A stretch of 64,000 bases of DNA from Loripinus fragilis (Eukaryota; Mollusca; Bivalvia; Lucinida; Lucinidae), in assembly GCA_964019695.1 (NCBI GenBank), contig OZ026515.1, positions 40,626,994 to 40,690,993 of the forward strand, given 5' to 3'. The notes under the pieces are model-generated. The model worked only from the letters and a program-made list of their open reading frames with translations. It ran no database searches and was not told the DNA's origin. A program made the position numbers and the translations under genes. This document shows, piece by piece, positions 54,440 to 64,000 of this stretch (the stretch's first letter is position 1; every line of letters begins with the position of its first letter).

Positions 54440-54690
54440 GATCTGGGTAGCACGTTAAGAAAAATGAGCCTACATGCGAGAAAACGCGATGTTGTTGGAT
54501 GCGAAAAACAAAGCGCAAAACAGCCTCGCATTGGCGCAGTCTGATCAGCGCCTTCGTTATTTGCTCTAGCTAAACGAGCGAGACGCGAAATTTCACTATT
54601 TAAACTAGCCCCTTTAGCAGGGCATGCTGGTTTGAGCCAGGTTTTGAGCTTGACCTGATAAAACACCACTGGGTCTGCGCTGTGTGAAAG
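54440..54690. repeat. Dispersed repeat fragment
   Basis: GC-richer than its flanks and including 'cgcagtctgatcagcgcc' and 'ctgggtctgcgctgtgtga'. The minus-strand frame (ARANNEGADQTAPMRG) looks like a frequently mistranslated invertebrate repeat. No gene. Confidence 0.45.
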
Positions 54691-55170
54691 ATTCATATTA
54701 TTCATATAAGTTAAAAGCATAGCTAAGACCGAGTCTATTTCTATAAATAAAATAAATGAACAGAAAATGCTAAGGTTTCCTGTCTATCTTTAGCATGATT
54801 GTTTTATTCAATTACCCTCCACAAATATTCTAGAGGATTGAAAATCGCGCAGTCAGAAACATGCACTGAAATTCAAACTCGATTTTATTTTCTCTTGGTA
54901 TACCGACTCGCTCAAATTGAAATATTCAATGTGCCTTTATGCAGTCGCGCCAGAGCCATTGCAGCTCATATACCTAATGTAGGGACATAGATGAGGACGA
55001 TATATAGGCCTGTAGTCTAACTAGATTGCTGTGCATGCAAGTTTCAAGAGTGACGTACTCAAGAACATAAACATTCTGAACTTGCACACCTTTAAAATAC
55101 GTGGCGATTTTTGCAGTATGTAAACTGTTTAGACACAGATAAGACAAGACAGAACTTCTTATACATACTA

Positions 55171-55282
55171 GGGGCGAAACGACTAGTGGGGCGAAACGAC
55201 TAGTGAGCCCGAAACGACCAGGAGGGAAACGTCTTGGGGGCTAAACGACTAGGGGCGGAAATGGATTGGAGCCGAAACGTCC
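55171..55282 (+). repeat. GGGGCGAAACGACTAGT minisatellite
   Basis: Five to six degenerate ~20-bp units of 'ggggcgaaacgactagt', 'gggcggaaatgg' and 'gagccgaaacgtc'. Confidence 0.8.
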
Positions 55283-56089
55283 CGGATTCGTTCTGCTATG
55301 CCCCCGGCCCCAAGGAGTTGTAGCATACAAATGCTTGGTGCATAAAATGTATTTCTTTCTATGAAGCTCACCTATGTTTAAGCAAACATTGCATACCCGG
55401 ACGAAATACCGTATTGGTGGGTTTTTTTTTTATCTTGTGTCATTATTGTTTGCAAAAGAACATACTGTTAATCAGTATGGATCCCTATCAAGTTCGACAT
55501 TTTTGGTTGGCCTGGTCCAATTATCAGCAGCATTCCCCAAATGCATTTTTTCATAAACTATAGTTTAAAAATCACCTGTGATCCCTTAAAACACAGCTAC
55601 ATCATACTTATTGTAGCAATATCGTTGGGAGAATCCATTGAATGACAAGGGTTAAATACATATTTCAGTGTTTGTTTATCCTCGAGATATTTTCTTACGA
55701 GGTATGTTGCAGCCTTTTAATATTCGTAACTGGCCCGAGGCATTATGCACATTGCTTTGCTGAAGCAATATCAAAAGAAAAGATCTTTCAACTTTTATAC
55801 TACATTTCCTGGGTTGAATCAGTCCTGAGCAGAGGATAAAATGTCTTGCACAAGGACACGACGTAGTGCCTCCGGTTAGGCTCAAATAAGCAAACCCTAG
55901 ATAAAGACATCTATTTACAAGTCGCAAAGCTCAAAACAAGTTTTACAGCAAGGTAAAGGTATGTAATTTTCTCTTGACCAGGTATCCTGTCCTCGCTAAT
56001 AAAATAAATGGATTAATGTAGGTGTAAGGACTATTTTGGTTGTTATGGATACGATAATGTTTTATCAAAATAATTTGATTTCCGTCTTT

Positions 56090-56390
56090 CAATGGAAGAG
56101 GGAATGGAAGAGGGTACCAGTCTCCTACAAATATTTGATTGGTCGATTCAATCCCGCGTGAGTGACATATTCACTCGAGCGATACCGCGATGAATTTACT
56201 AGCGTTTCATTGGTTGAAAAAACAACACAGATATCGTGGGAAGGTTGCGTAGGCCTCGAAGTCTGGTTGTCTTAAAACACCTCACACGGCTTTCGCAGGT
56301 TACCGTGTGGCCTACGCCTACGATAGGCGTGCGAAGGCAACGCGGAGTCGGCGCGCGTGCGAGGACAACTTGCTGACGATCGCCACTGTA
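56090..56390. promoter_or_regulatory. CpG-rich segment with inverted CCAAT boxes
   Basis: The only clearly CpG-dense stretch of its size here. ATTGG occurs at 56139 and 56209 (CCAAT on the minus strand), followed by GCGTAGGCC, GGCGTGCGAAGG and CGGCGCGCGTGCGAGG. It may be a host promoter reading leftward or rightward, or simply a GC-rich repeat. No first exon identified. Confidence 0.25.
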
Positions 56391-56795
56391 CAGTTGACTG
56401 TAAATAGCCATTTTAACGTTTTGTGGCTAATCACAGTCAACTGTAAATTGCCATTTTAATGTTTTTCGCTTTTGACAGTCAACTGTAAATAGCCATTTTA
56501 ACGTATTTTGGCTATTGACAGTTGACTGTAAATAGCCACTTTGACGTTTTTTGGCTATTGACAGTCAACTGTAAATAGCCATTTTAACGTTTTGTGGCTA
56601 ATCACAGTCAACTGTAAATTGCCATTTTAATGTTTTCGCTTTTGACAGTCAACTGTAAATAGCCATTTTAATGTTTTTTGGCTATTGACAGTTGACAGTA
56701 AATAGCCACTTTGACGTTTTTTTGGCTATTGACAGTCAACTGTAACTAGCCATTTTAACGTTTTTTGGCTATTGACAGTCAACTGTAAATAGACG
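56391..56795 (+). repeat. 43-bp satellite of palindromic units with a ~171-bp higher order
   Basis: Nine to ten units, each TTGGCTATTGACAGT / CAACTGTAAATAGCCA (a ~30-nt palindrome) plus the spacer TTTTAACGTTTTT. The block 'tgtggctaatc ... tttcgctttt ... gtattttggc' at 56425-56550 recurs at 56597-56720, so four units form a higher-order repeat. Confidence 0.85.
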
Positions 56796-57915
56796 CTTCC
56801 TTAAATAAGTTTCATGTGTCATGTTTTGCGCCCTTAACAATTATTATTAAGCTTACAAATTACTTCAATTCAAGAAACGGCTGTAAATTTGACCCAAGTC
56901 AAAATAAAATGAGCCCCTAGCGGCATCTTTTCAAAGTTTAAATTCAAACAAGGCCCAATCTAGACTGTTTAGCCATAGAAATTAACTAGAATAGTGAATT
57001 TTGGCATGTAGCACAGTTAGTTGTTATTATTTCCATAATGCGAACAACAAAGGCGCTAATTCGCTGACTGGTTTGTGTGTTTGTCTCTCGTAAGCAACAC
57101 AATTGGGTTATAATTTGGCGAGCTTTTAATTATTGGAATTAAGTTTTATGAACGACCCTTCTAGAAACTGCTCTGTTTCAACAATTTAGTCAATTATACA
57201 GTAAGAGTAGTGCACTATTCGTACAGTTCGCTGTTATCGGTTCCATTAAAAAGATAAAATACAATAACTACAAAAAGAAACGCAAACTTTTAAATGAATG
57301 TTTGGGGGTAAAAATTATTGATTTTCAAAAATAATTCTTATCAGTGGCTCTGTCCTTCAATAAATACCTTTACAACAGAGTCTCGTCAACGATATGACTT
57401 TGAGTTCCGTTGAGGGATTGAAAATAAAAAATCTTGACTTTTACCCCAAAAAATCCATACAAAGACTTTTTTTTGTAAAATTTCATTTTGAATGTGTTTT
57501 TTGTGACCTAGCAAATACGAAAAGCAGCAAACAGTTTAAATTTTGCGAAAAGTTGAGGCTTTACCCCGATCTTAAATAAACTCATTTTCTTAAAAATCAC
57601 CAGTGATTTTAAAAATTCACTTTATTCACCTTTCTCTCTTACTTGACGAGCTTTTTGTGACAATTTAATGAAAGCCTTTATCACGCTCTTCCTCTTAATG
57701 CTTATCCGTGATTCAAATTAACAGCCGATTCAAGGAAATTTCGGTATATAGAATAGCATTTTCCAAGGCAATAAAATCGACATCAAAGCGATTTCTTTTC
57801 AATTTGATAATATGCAAATTTGCTTCCGTTCATGACATGTATTATGCTTGGATTTCAATTCTTAATTCTACTAACTTTAAATTGAAGAAACCCTTTTAAT
57901 TGTGTCCATTAACTC

Positions 57916-58150
57916 AAAATTTATGGTACGTTACTTCTATGGACATTATGCAATTGTGTTTTTGGACATTAGTATTCTCCTCAAGAAAAGTGTAACCGTA
58001 AGCGTATGTGGCTGAGAGCGATATTTTTTCATTAGGACACTCATTAACTCGTACTCGATAAAATGCTAGATTTGGACATTCTTTGGCGAGTCCTTGACTA
58101 TCTTCTTTACAATGTTTTTGGCGATCACTCCAACAGTGCCCATTTGTCTG
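57916..58150 (-). CDS. Unidentified Cys-containing exon-like frame
   Basis: The minus-strand frame from an acceptor-like GTTATTCAG| at about 58150: TNGHCWSDRQKHCKEDSQGL, AKECPNLAFYRVRVNECPNE, then ATYAYGYTFLEENTNVQKHN and a stop at 57914. Six Cys and non-repetitive composition, with AATAAA on the minus strand at about 57622, suggest a terminal exon. Family not recognised; could be chance. Confidence 0.25.
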
Positions 58151-58204
58151 AATAACTCGCAAACGTTACGTTTCTTCTTGTACAGACTGTCAAATAGCAT
58201 TTTT

Positions 58205-58330
58205 GAAATTCTACCACAGACACTCTTCTGCAACAGGGCATATCAGAACCTATATTTCATAGTGATTTAGTTCATCAATTCAAAAGAATTGTTGGAAAAC
58301 CTAATTTTAGTGATCAATTCAGAAAGATAA
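58205..58330 (+). mobile_element. Small Naiad A fragment
   Basis: Matches 13005-13165 with an internal deletion: 'gaaattctaccacagacac', 'cagggcatatcagaacctat', 'ggaaaacctaattttagtg'. Joined on the right to an unrelated repeat beginning near 58331. Confidence 0.7.
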
Positions 58331-58690
58331 TAAACTTTTATTAACAATTGGGCCCTTGGGCCCTGGGTCGCTCACCTGAGAATGATTGTTTATAAAGGTA
58401 TAGGTGAGCATATCTTCTCTGAAAGTCCAGCTATGAATTTTGATAGATCAGCATTTTCAGTAAGACTTAACATGGGTTATCTTGACAAAATTAAGAGGAT
58501 GTAGAAACTCAACAAATAAATGCAAGTGACATCTGAGGCGGGGCCATATTTGGCTGCCAGGGGCATAATTTGAACAAACTTGGTAGAGGTTCACAAAATG
58601 ATGCTACAAACATAATATCAACGCTCTAGGCCTTAAGTGGTTTCAGACCCAGGCGCATTACTCGATTGAACTCGTCTGATAATGGGCTAT
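58331..58690 (+). repeat. Dispersed repeat with GGGCCCTGGGTCGCTCACCT end
   Basis: Starts with TTGGGCCCTGGGTCGCTCAC (58354) and includes one unit ('catttgaacaaacttggtag'-like, 'aatatcaacgctctaggcc') complementary to the units of the 32996-34950 array. Confidence 0.6.
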
Positions 58691-58979
58691 ACACCCTTTG
58701 TATACTGGAAACCCTGAAAGGGTAGTTTGGTAGTTTGCTGTATTTCATCAGGGTCTGCACTGTTTGCTATGATCAATGCAATATTCAGAGATTGAAGTAA
58801 ACATTTAATAAGAAAGTCTACCTGTGACACCTAAAACATAAAATGGACACTGTAGCTAGCTATCTGTATGCGGAATCGTTCTTCCAAGAATCAAGGGGAA
58901 AACTCACCACCAACAAGACAGCCACATTTGCAAGATATGTCTCCCGTACAAGATGCCTATAATATTTGTAATTTGGACT

Positions 58980-59393
58980 TATGGCATAGTTTCTTCTAAA
59001 ATTTATGATAAATGGGCTGATATTAATTTTGAAATACATGTAGTAAATTTCCCATTTCTTGATGGAGATGTTCCTCGCTCCCTTTCCTATGGTGTATATA
59101 TTTCTCAACTTATTCGTTTTGCTAGAGTGTGTTCTAATGTTGATGACTTTATTAACAGAAACTTATGTTTAACTGCTAAGTTATTAAAACAAGGTTATAG
59201 ATATAATAAAATTCGAAAAGTATTTTCTAAATTCTACCACAAACACTCAGAGTTAATAGTTAAATACAACATTGGGTTAAAAACTCTTCTGCAACAAGGC
59301 ATATCAGAACCTATATTTTATGGTGATTTAGTTTATAAACTCAAACAAATTGTTGGAAATTTAATTTTAGTGATCAATCCAAAAAAATTGTAA
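58980..59393 (+). pseudogene. Naiad A RT thumb region
   Basis: NFPFLDGDVPRSLSYGVYIS, QLIRFARVCSNVDDFINRNL, LLKQGYRYNKIRKVFSKFYH, LIVKYNIGLKTLLQQGISEP, then a frameshift. No catalytic motifs; 5' truncation typical of target-primed reverse transcription. Confidence 0.8.
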
Positions 59394-59523
59394 AACGTTA
59401 TATAAGGGTTGGATATAACTTGGATATCATGCGACAGTCTGCATGCCTGGTTTTAAACCCAATCACGGTTTATAGCTATGGTTTCCTCTTTAATTGCACG
59501 ACGGTGGGTTAGGCCTCAGACTC

Positions 59524-59570
59524 TATGACGGCTCAGACGTAAAGCTTTAATCGGTGGGTTGGTGACTGAT
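59524..59570 (+). promoter_or_regulatory. SECIS-like element, Naiad A
   Basis: ATGACGGCTCAGACGTAAAG then GGTTGGTGACTGAT. Quartet TGAC/TGAT, seven of nine helix positions able to pair, AAA at the apex, stop codon TAA within it (59539-59541). Confidence 0.4.
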
Positions 59571-60114
59571 GCGTATCTGTAGCTGGACTCACCGTGGCTC
59601 AACTTGTGGTTTTCTTTAGCTCTGACTATCTGTGAGTCAGGTGTGTTAATTTGATTAGAGTGTTTCGTCATGATGATACATTGAATTAGTTAGAAGGCCT
59701 CCATGCGAGCTGAACATTTCTGTGCTTCAACAACAGCAGAATCTAGGGCGAAGATTTGGTACCAGTAAAATGCATTAAAGCCCTCAGTGGCTTAGGCTGC
59801 TGTCCGTTCTAAGGCGGTGGTTCTGTTGTTGTTGACTTTTGTTTATTGTTTCTCCCATTGTGGGAGTCTGTAATTGTTCTATGTTTTGTTGTACGTTACT
59901 TTATGTCCATTCTAGTATTGCAATCATCTTGAGTGGGAAGAGAGAGCTGGTTGCTTTGCTTAATTTGCCTTCCTGGTGTCTCGTGATGGTTGAGTGGCTC
60001 TTCCTTGCGGTGCCATGGGGTTGTCTGCAGTTTGTGATTGTGGTATTTCCTGACCATGCTCACTTACTATTTTTAATGGTTTAGTAGTCGATTTCGTTTA
60101 AAGAGATTTCTCAT

Positions 60115-61232
60115 CTATAGCTCTGACAGCCCTTTGATCAGTGGAGTGGAACCATTTGTTAAAGTTTGTTAGAGTGTATCATGAGTAACAATTCTGTTAA
60201 ATTTTTTGTGAATTTGGACAGGTGGGTTCAGAAGGAGATGTCGTTTACAGACATTTCTTATCTAGAGCTCTGGCAGAACCTTTGTTCAATGGAGCGAAAT
60301 CATTTTTGCAATTTTAGTAGGAGGCATCATGGGGAACTTTTCTGTGAAATTATTTTGAATTTGAAAATCGGTTCAGGAGGAAGTGCCGTTTAAAGGTATA
60401 TTTTATCTGGAGCTCTGGCAGCCATTTTGTTCAGCGGAGCGTAACCTTTTGTGCAATTTTGGTTAAAAGGGTATTATGAAGAACAATGCTGTGAGATTAT
60501 TTTTAATTTGGGTCATTCGTTCAGGAGAAGATGTCGTTTGAAAGGTTTTTTTTTTTTTTTTTTTTGGGGGGGGGGGGGAGGTTCTGGCGGCTCTATTGTT
60601 AAGTGGAGCAGAACCATTTAAGCAATTTTTAAAGTGGGCATCATTGGAGACATTCATGTGAAGTTATATAAAATGTTGACCAGTGGTTCGGGAGGTGATG
60701 TAGTTTAAAGTTATTTCTTGTCTACAGCTCTGACAGTCCCATTGTTCAGGGGACTGAAACAATTTGTGCCATTTTGGTATAAGGTATCTTGAGGGACAAT
60801 TCTGTGAAATTATCTTTAATTTGGACCATTGGTTCAGGAGGAAATGCCATTTAAAAGTATTTCGTATCTGCAGATCTGGTTGCCCTTTTGTTCAGCTGAG
60901 CGTTCCTATTTCTGCAATTTTGGTAGAGGGTATTATGAGGACTAACTCTGTGAAACCATTTTGAATTTGGGTCAGTGGTTCAGGAGGAGATGTCGTTTCA
61001 AAGATTTCTTATCTGGAGCTCTAGCTGCCCTCCTGTTTGGTGGAGCGGAACGATTTATGCAATTTTGAAAGATGGTATCATGGGGAACATTCATGTGAAA
61101 TAATATGTAATTTGGACCAGTGGTTCAGAAGATGTCATTGAAATAAAAAGTTTACGGACAGAAGGATGACGGACGAAGGACAAAGACCGATCACAATAGC
61201 TCAACTTGAGCCTTCTGCTCAGGTCAGCTAAA
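60115..61232 (+). repeat. ~147-bp tandem array with GGACGGACGAAGGACAAAGA tail
   Basis: The phrase 'ggttcaggaggagatgtcgtt' recurs near 60226, 60370, 60518, 60685, 60829, 60973 and 61120. Each unit also has 'tctggagctctggcagcc', 'agcggagcg.aacc', 'gcaattttgg' and 'gtatcatggggaac'. Ends in a GAC-rich stretch (61152-61186), then GATCACAATAGCTCAACTTG and GCTCAGGTCAGCTAAAA. A T/G homopolymer (60548-60579) lies in unit three. Confidence 0.85.
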
Positions 61233-61235
61233 AAA

Positions 61236-61316
61236 TTGGATATAGTTTGAATATTATGTGGCAGTCTGAATGTCTGGTTGTTAACCAAATTTTATAGCTA
61301 TGGTTTACTCTTTAAC
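61236..61316 (+). mobile_element. Naiad A fragment, left part of a split copy
   Basis: GGATATAGTTTGAATATTAT and GTGGCAGTCTGAATGTCTGG match the RT C-terminus of copy 1; homology stops at CTCTTTAA and resumes at 62648 with CTTTTTAATTGCATGACGG. Confidence 0.7.
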
Positions 61317-62647
61317 GTGATTATTCCGATCTTTTGAAAGTTCATTTTGATCAAAAAAAAATTCCTCAATATTTCTAATTTGTTTCCACTGCTCTGATTC
61401 TTCATTTGCTAAGGTGATTTAAGCCCTGTTTATTGCTCTGAAAGCAAATAAATGTCTGCAGACATCTTTTTCATCTGGTACACTTAACAGCTTGAGATTA
61501 GGCATCTGTTTACCTCAGCTGTGACTTAATGGAATCACCTCCCAGTAGAGGGGCCTATAAATAGCTATGCTTCCATTCAGTTATTTCATTGAGTAATAAT
61601 GGCTTCAAGTGATAAGAATGAGAATTGGTTTAGACACGGCCAATGTCACATTTTTTCACTTCATAATTAAACAGTCTGGTTAAGAGCCCCTAATAAGTAA
61701 GTAATAGTTTATAGCATAAATTGAAACTGTAACATTTAGCTCTGTTCGTGATGCAAACATTTTGGACCCAGACCAGGTCCGACAAAATAAGGGACCTGAT
61801 CAGGATCCAAACTGTTTGGTGCTCTAATTGCATTCCTGATACGTTTTTTTGAAAACGTGATTTCTTAAAGAAATAGGCAGACAATCAAAACATTCAAAAT
61901 AATCCTGTATTCGCAAATAGCAGTATTTAATGTCATAACTTTTATCATTCCTATTATCATTTCCATAAATCTGAGCAAATTCTTGAAAATTCAAACCAAT
62001 AAAATGGCTTGCAAGCCTAACAGATTCATAACAGCCTACGCATTGGTCCATGCAGACAGCAAAGACTCTGAACAAACAATGTCAATATTCAGGCTGATCG
62101 GATTCTCTGCTGTTTGTTCATGCATCTGCCAATTCGAGTCAGTCCTTAAAGCTTGCAATGGATACTTACCTACACATTATGTTTCTGTTCTGTTCTGATC
62201 TGTGAAAACACTAATCAGACTGTAATCAAATGCAGATGCGATGCTGGATGCTCATACCATTTAACTTTAAACCTAATAGTGTCGTCTGCTGATAAGCTTT
62301 ACAAAAATGTTTGATCAAAAGAACGGTCTGACATTTTACCGGGCCTGATCTGGATCCACACTGTTTGATACTCTTTGATAAACCTTCCAAACAGTTTAGA
62401 AATAGATCAGACCGACGCTATACACTGACTGCAATTAACCTAATTGACCTGGTAACTGCCACACCTGTAGCCATGCCTGAGGAGTACTTCTTAACGTATT
62501 CAAGTGATTAATGGTGATCCCCAATGGCATGTGAGTGCAATTAAATTATGGGCTAATTGGAGCAGTTTTAACAAAATTAGTGTCATATGGTTCCCAGTAT
62601 ACTGTTAGCTCTATAATAAATGCATATGTAAAAACGTCTGAATTATC
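61317..62647. other. ~1.33-kb insertion splitting a Naiad copy
   Basis: Interrupts the Naiad between CTCTTTAA and CTTTTTAA, which may be an 8-bp target duplication with one mismatch. No clear inverted ends and no gene. It contains 'gacctgatcaggatccaaac' (61795) and 'ggcctgatctggatccacac' (62341), two copies of a dispersed phrase. Confidence 0.4.
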
Positions 62648-63236
62648 TTTTTAATTGCATGACGGTGGGTCGTCGCCACAGATTCAATGACGGCTCTGAC
62701 GTAAAACTTTAATCGGTAGGTAGGTGCCTGATGCCTGGCTGTAGCTGGGCCCACCGTGGCTCAACTTGAGGTTTTCTTTAGCTCTGGCTATCTGTGAGTC
62801 GTGAACCCTGTTCTTTGTTTTCATCATAGTGTGTTAAATTGATTAGATTGTTTCTCTTTGATGATACACTGAAATAGTTAGGAAGCGCCCATGCGATCTT
62901 AACATGTTTGTGCTACAACAACAGCAGCATCTAGTAAAATGCATGTAAGCCCCCCAGTGGCTTAGGCTGCTATCTGTTCTAAGGCGGCGGTTCTGTTGTT
63001 GTTGATTCGTTGTCGATTTTTACTCCCATTGTGGGATTCTGTACTTATTCTATGTTTTGCTGTGCGTTACTTTGTGTCGATTCTAGTTTTGCATTCATCT
63101 TGACGGGGAAGAGAGAGCTGGTTGCTTTGCTGGTGTCTCATGATTGTTGTGTGGCTCTTCCGCGCGATACCATGGGTTTGTGTCAGTTTGTGATTGTGGT
63201 ATTTCCTGATTATTTACAATTTTTGTAAGTTCGACT
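62648..63236 (+). mobile_element. Naiad subfamily A tail, right part of a split copy
   Basis: Runs from TTGCATGACGGTGGGTCG through the SECIS-like element (62687), the GGTAGG/CCCACC hairpin, 'gattagattgtttctct' and 'ggggaagagagagctggttg' to 'ggtatttcctgattatt'. Collinear with 59490-60065. Confidence 0.8.
62687..62732 (+). promoter_or_regulatory. SECIS-like element, Naiad A
   Basis: ATGACGGCTCTGACGTAAAA then GGTAGGTAGGTGCCTGAT. GGC pairs with GCC next to the TGAC/TGAT quartet; eight of eleven helix positions pair. Stop codon TAA (62702-62704) inside the apical AAA. Confidence 0.45.
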
Positions 63237-64000
63237 TTTAAATACTTTTTGCTCGCTGTAGCTTCCTCAGCCATAGTGACGAATAATAATAAAATATACG
63301 TGCTGCGATAATATTTAAAAAGCGACTAGTACAGGCGTTGATAAAACTGCTCGAATGCGCAGACTGGTTTCGCATTTGTTGCTAACTTTGCTATAACAAA
63401 GTCTCGCGACATGACCCCTCCGAACTAATTTTTTCATTAAATTACATAGAATCTCCACATGCGGCTATTGTGTATTCTACTTACCAAATGAGAAAACATA
63501 TTAAGCACAGAATTGTCAAAGAAAACATTATATTAAGTATAACGTAAATATTGATATAAAAAGCCACATATCAGTGTCAGATCAAACAAAATTTGAAAGA
63601 TCAGAGAAAGAAGTGCAAAATGATATACCATGACACTAAGAAATCCATACAACGCTTTAAAAAGCTAATATGAGCTATACTCAAAGAGTTTTTCCCATGC
63701 AGCCTGATTTTATAAAGATTTTGTCTTACAGAGATTTCCTTTGCTCATAAATAGTTTTTGTGCATACACAGCAAACTTGATCCTATTTAGCCAATGATAT
63801 CATAGTTCTAAGCCAGAAATTCAACTTTATCCAACATCCATAGTTAACTAAATAGATTTTTGTCTCGTACTTTAAGATTTCATTCATTGACCCTTTCAAA
63901 TAATGTATTGTTTTCTAACTAATAACCACGATATGATGTGTAATCCATCTTTTTAAAAATACCAAACATAAGATTTTTACATTATCAGATAAAGTCGTAT
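63237..64000. other. No recognisable gene
   Basis: AT-rich to the right edge. Nothing recognisable. Confidence 0.45.

Larger units (their letters stand above)
58978..60085 (+). mobile_element. Naiad subfamily A, 5'-truncated copy
   Basis: Starts abruptly at GIVSSKIYDK (58986), the RT thumb, continues to GYNLDIMRQSACLVLNP, SECIS-like element (59524), hairpin and tail to about 60085. It is the closest relative of copy 1. A 5-codon insertion (EIHVVNF) and a frameshift near 59375 mark decay. Confidence 0.85.

Noticed and set aside
56391..56795. CRISPR-like regular repeats
   Set aside because: Spacers are not unique (all TTTTAACGTTTTT-like), and the host is a eukaryote; it is a satellite.
58906..58954. 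49-bp minus-strand micro-exon (TGCAAATGTGGCTG, followed by GTGAGT)
   Set aside because: The flanking sites are suggestive but the piece is too short, its phase does not fit the nearby frame at 57916-58150, and there is no homology evidence.
60548..60579. T-run/G-run as retrotransposon poly(A) tail
   Set aside because: It lies inside one unit of the tandem array with array sequence on both sides.

Overview
This is AT-rich animal genomic DNA, almost entirely transposable elements and satellite-like repeats, most likely from a bivalve mollusc, probably a clam. The host call rests on four things: Naiad-type Penelope-like retroelements with a UGA codon in the CxC motif; Mag-like and 412-like Ty3/gypsy elements; tandem repeats ending in GGACGGACAGACGG-type tails and a GCTCAxxTGAGC-type palindrome; and many small inverted-repeat transposons. 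I see no prokaryotic operons, rRNA, tRNA or CRISPR. Every protein call comes from reading translated motifs by eye; no database search was run.

Layout. 1-1370: tandem array of ~145-bp units rich in GGTCA-3-TGACC palindromes. 1951-2503: hAT-like MITE with a perfect 8-bp target duplication. 3580-6760: G-tracts, an AAACCCCGCGGGGTTT dyad array, a mariner-like remnant, large palindromes and a possible promoter/first exon. 8297-13560: Naiad tail, a candidate host exon (minus strand), then a long decayed Naiad copy. 13561-27013: a 5'-truncated LTR retrotransposon of about 13.5 kb with HhH segment, Gag, protease, RT, RNase H, integrase, a long repeat-bearing spacer broken by a Tc1-like insertion, and then an extra zinc-finger plus TatD-nuclease reading frame before the polypurine tract and 3' LTR. 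27490-31263: Naiad copies of two subfamilies on opposite strands and foldback elements. 31415-34950: a MITE, a second candidate host exon (minus), and a second tandem array. 36430-42910: mostly unrecognised DNA, a Naiad tail and a mariner-like element. 43870-48564: a complete young Ty3/gypsy element with 200-bp LTRs and 5-bp target duplication. 50460-53797: a repeat split by a mariner-like element, then a Naiad fragment. 54000-56800: small repeats and an array of 43-bp palindromic units. 58200-63236: three Naiad fragments interleaved with a third ~147-bp tandem array.

Two observations stand out. First, the large LTR element carries, downstream of integrase, a C2H2 zinc finger and a TatD-type metallonuclease with all its metal ligands; they lie in one frame separated by a single TAG, behind a strong splice-acceptor-like sequence, in the position where retroviruses carry an accessory or env gene. 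Second, two independent Naiad copies have an in-frame TGA at exactly the first Cys of the CxC motif, and five Naiad 3' ends from two diverged subfamilies carry a SECIS-like fold whose apical AA coincides with the UAA stop codon. Naiads with selenocysteine have, to my recollection, been reported from clams and spiders; the overlap of SECIS and stop codon is the part I would check first.

Host genes are hard to see. The best candidates are two minus-strand exons with matching splice phases (32501-32755, cysteine-rich extracellular; 9006-9261, Thr-rich stalk plus transmembrane helix), which could belong to one type I membrane protein whose introns are filled with transposons.
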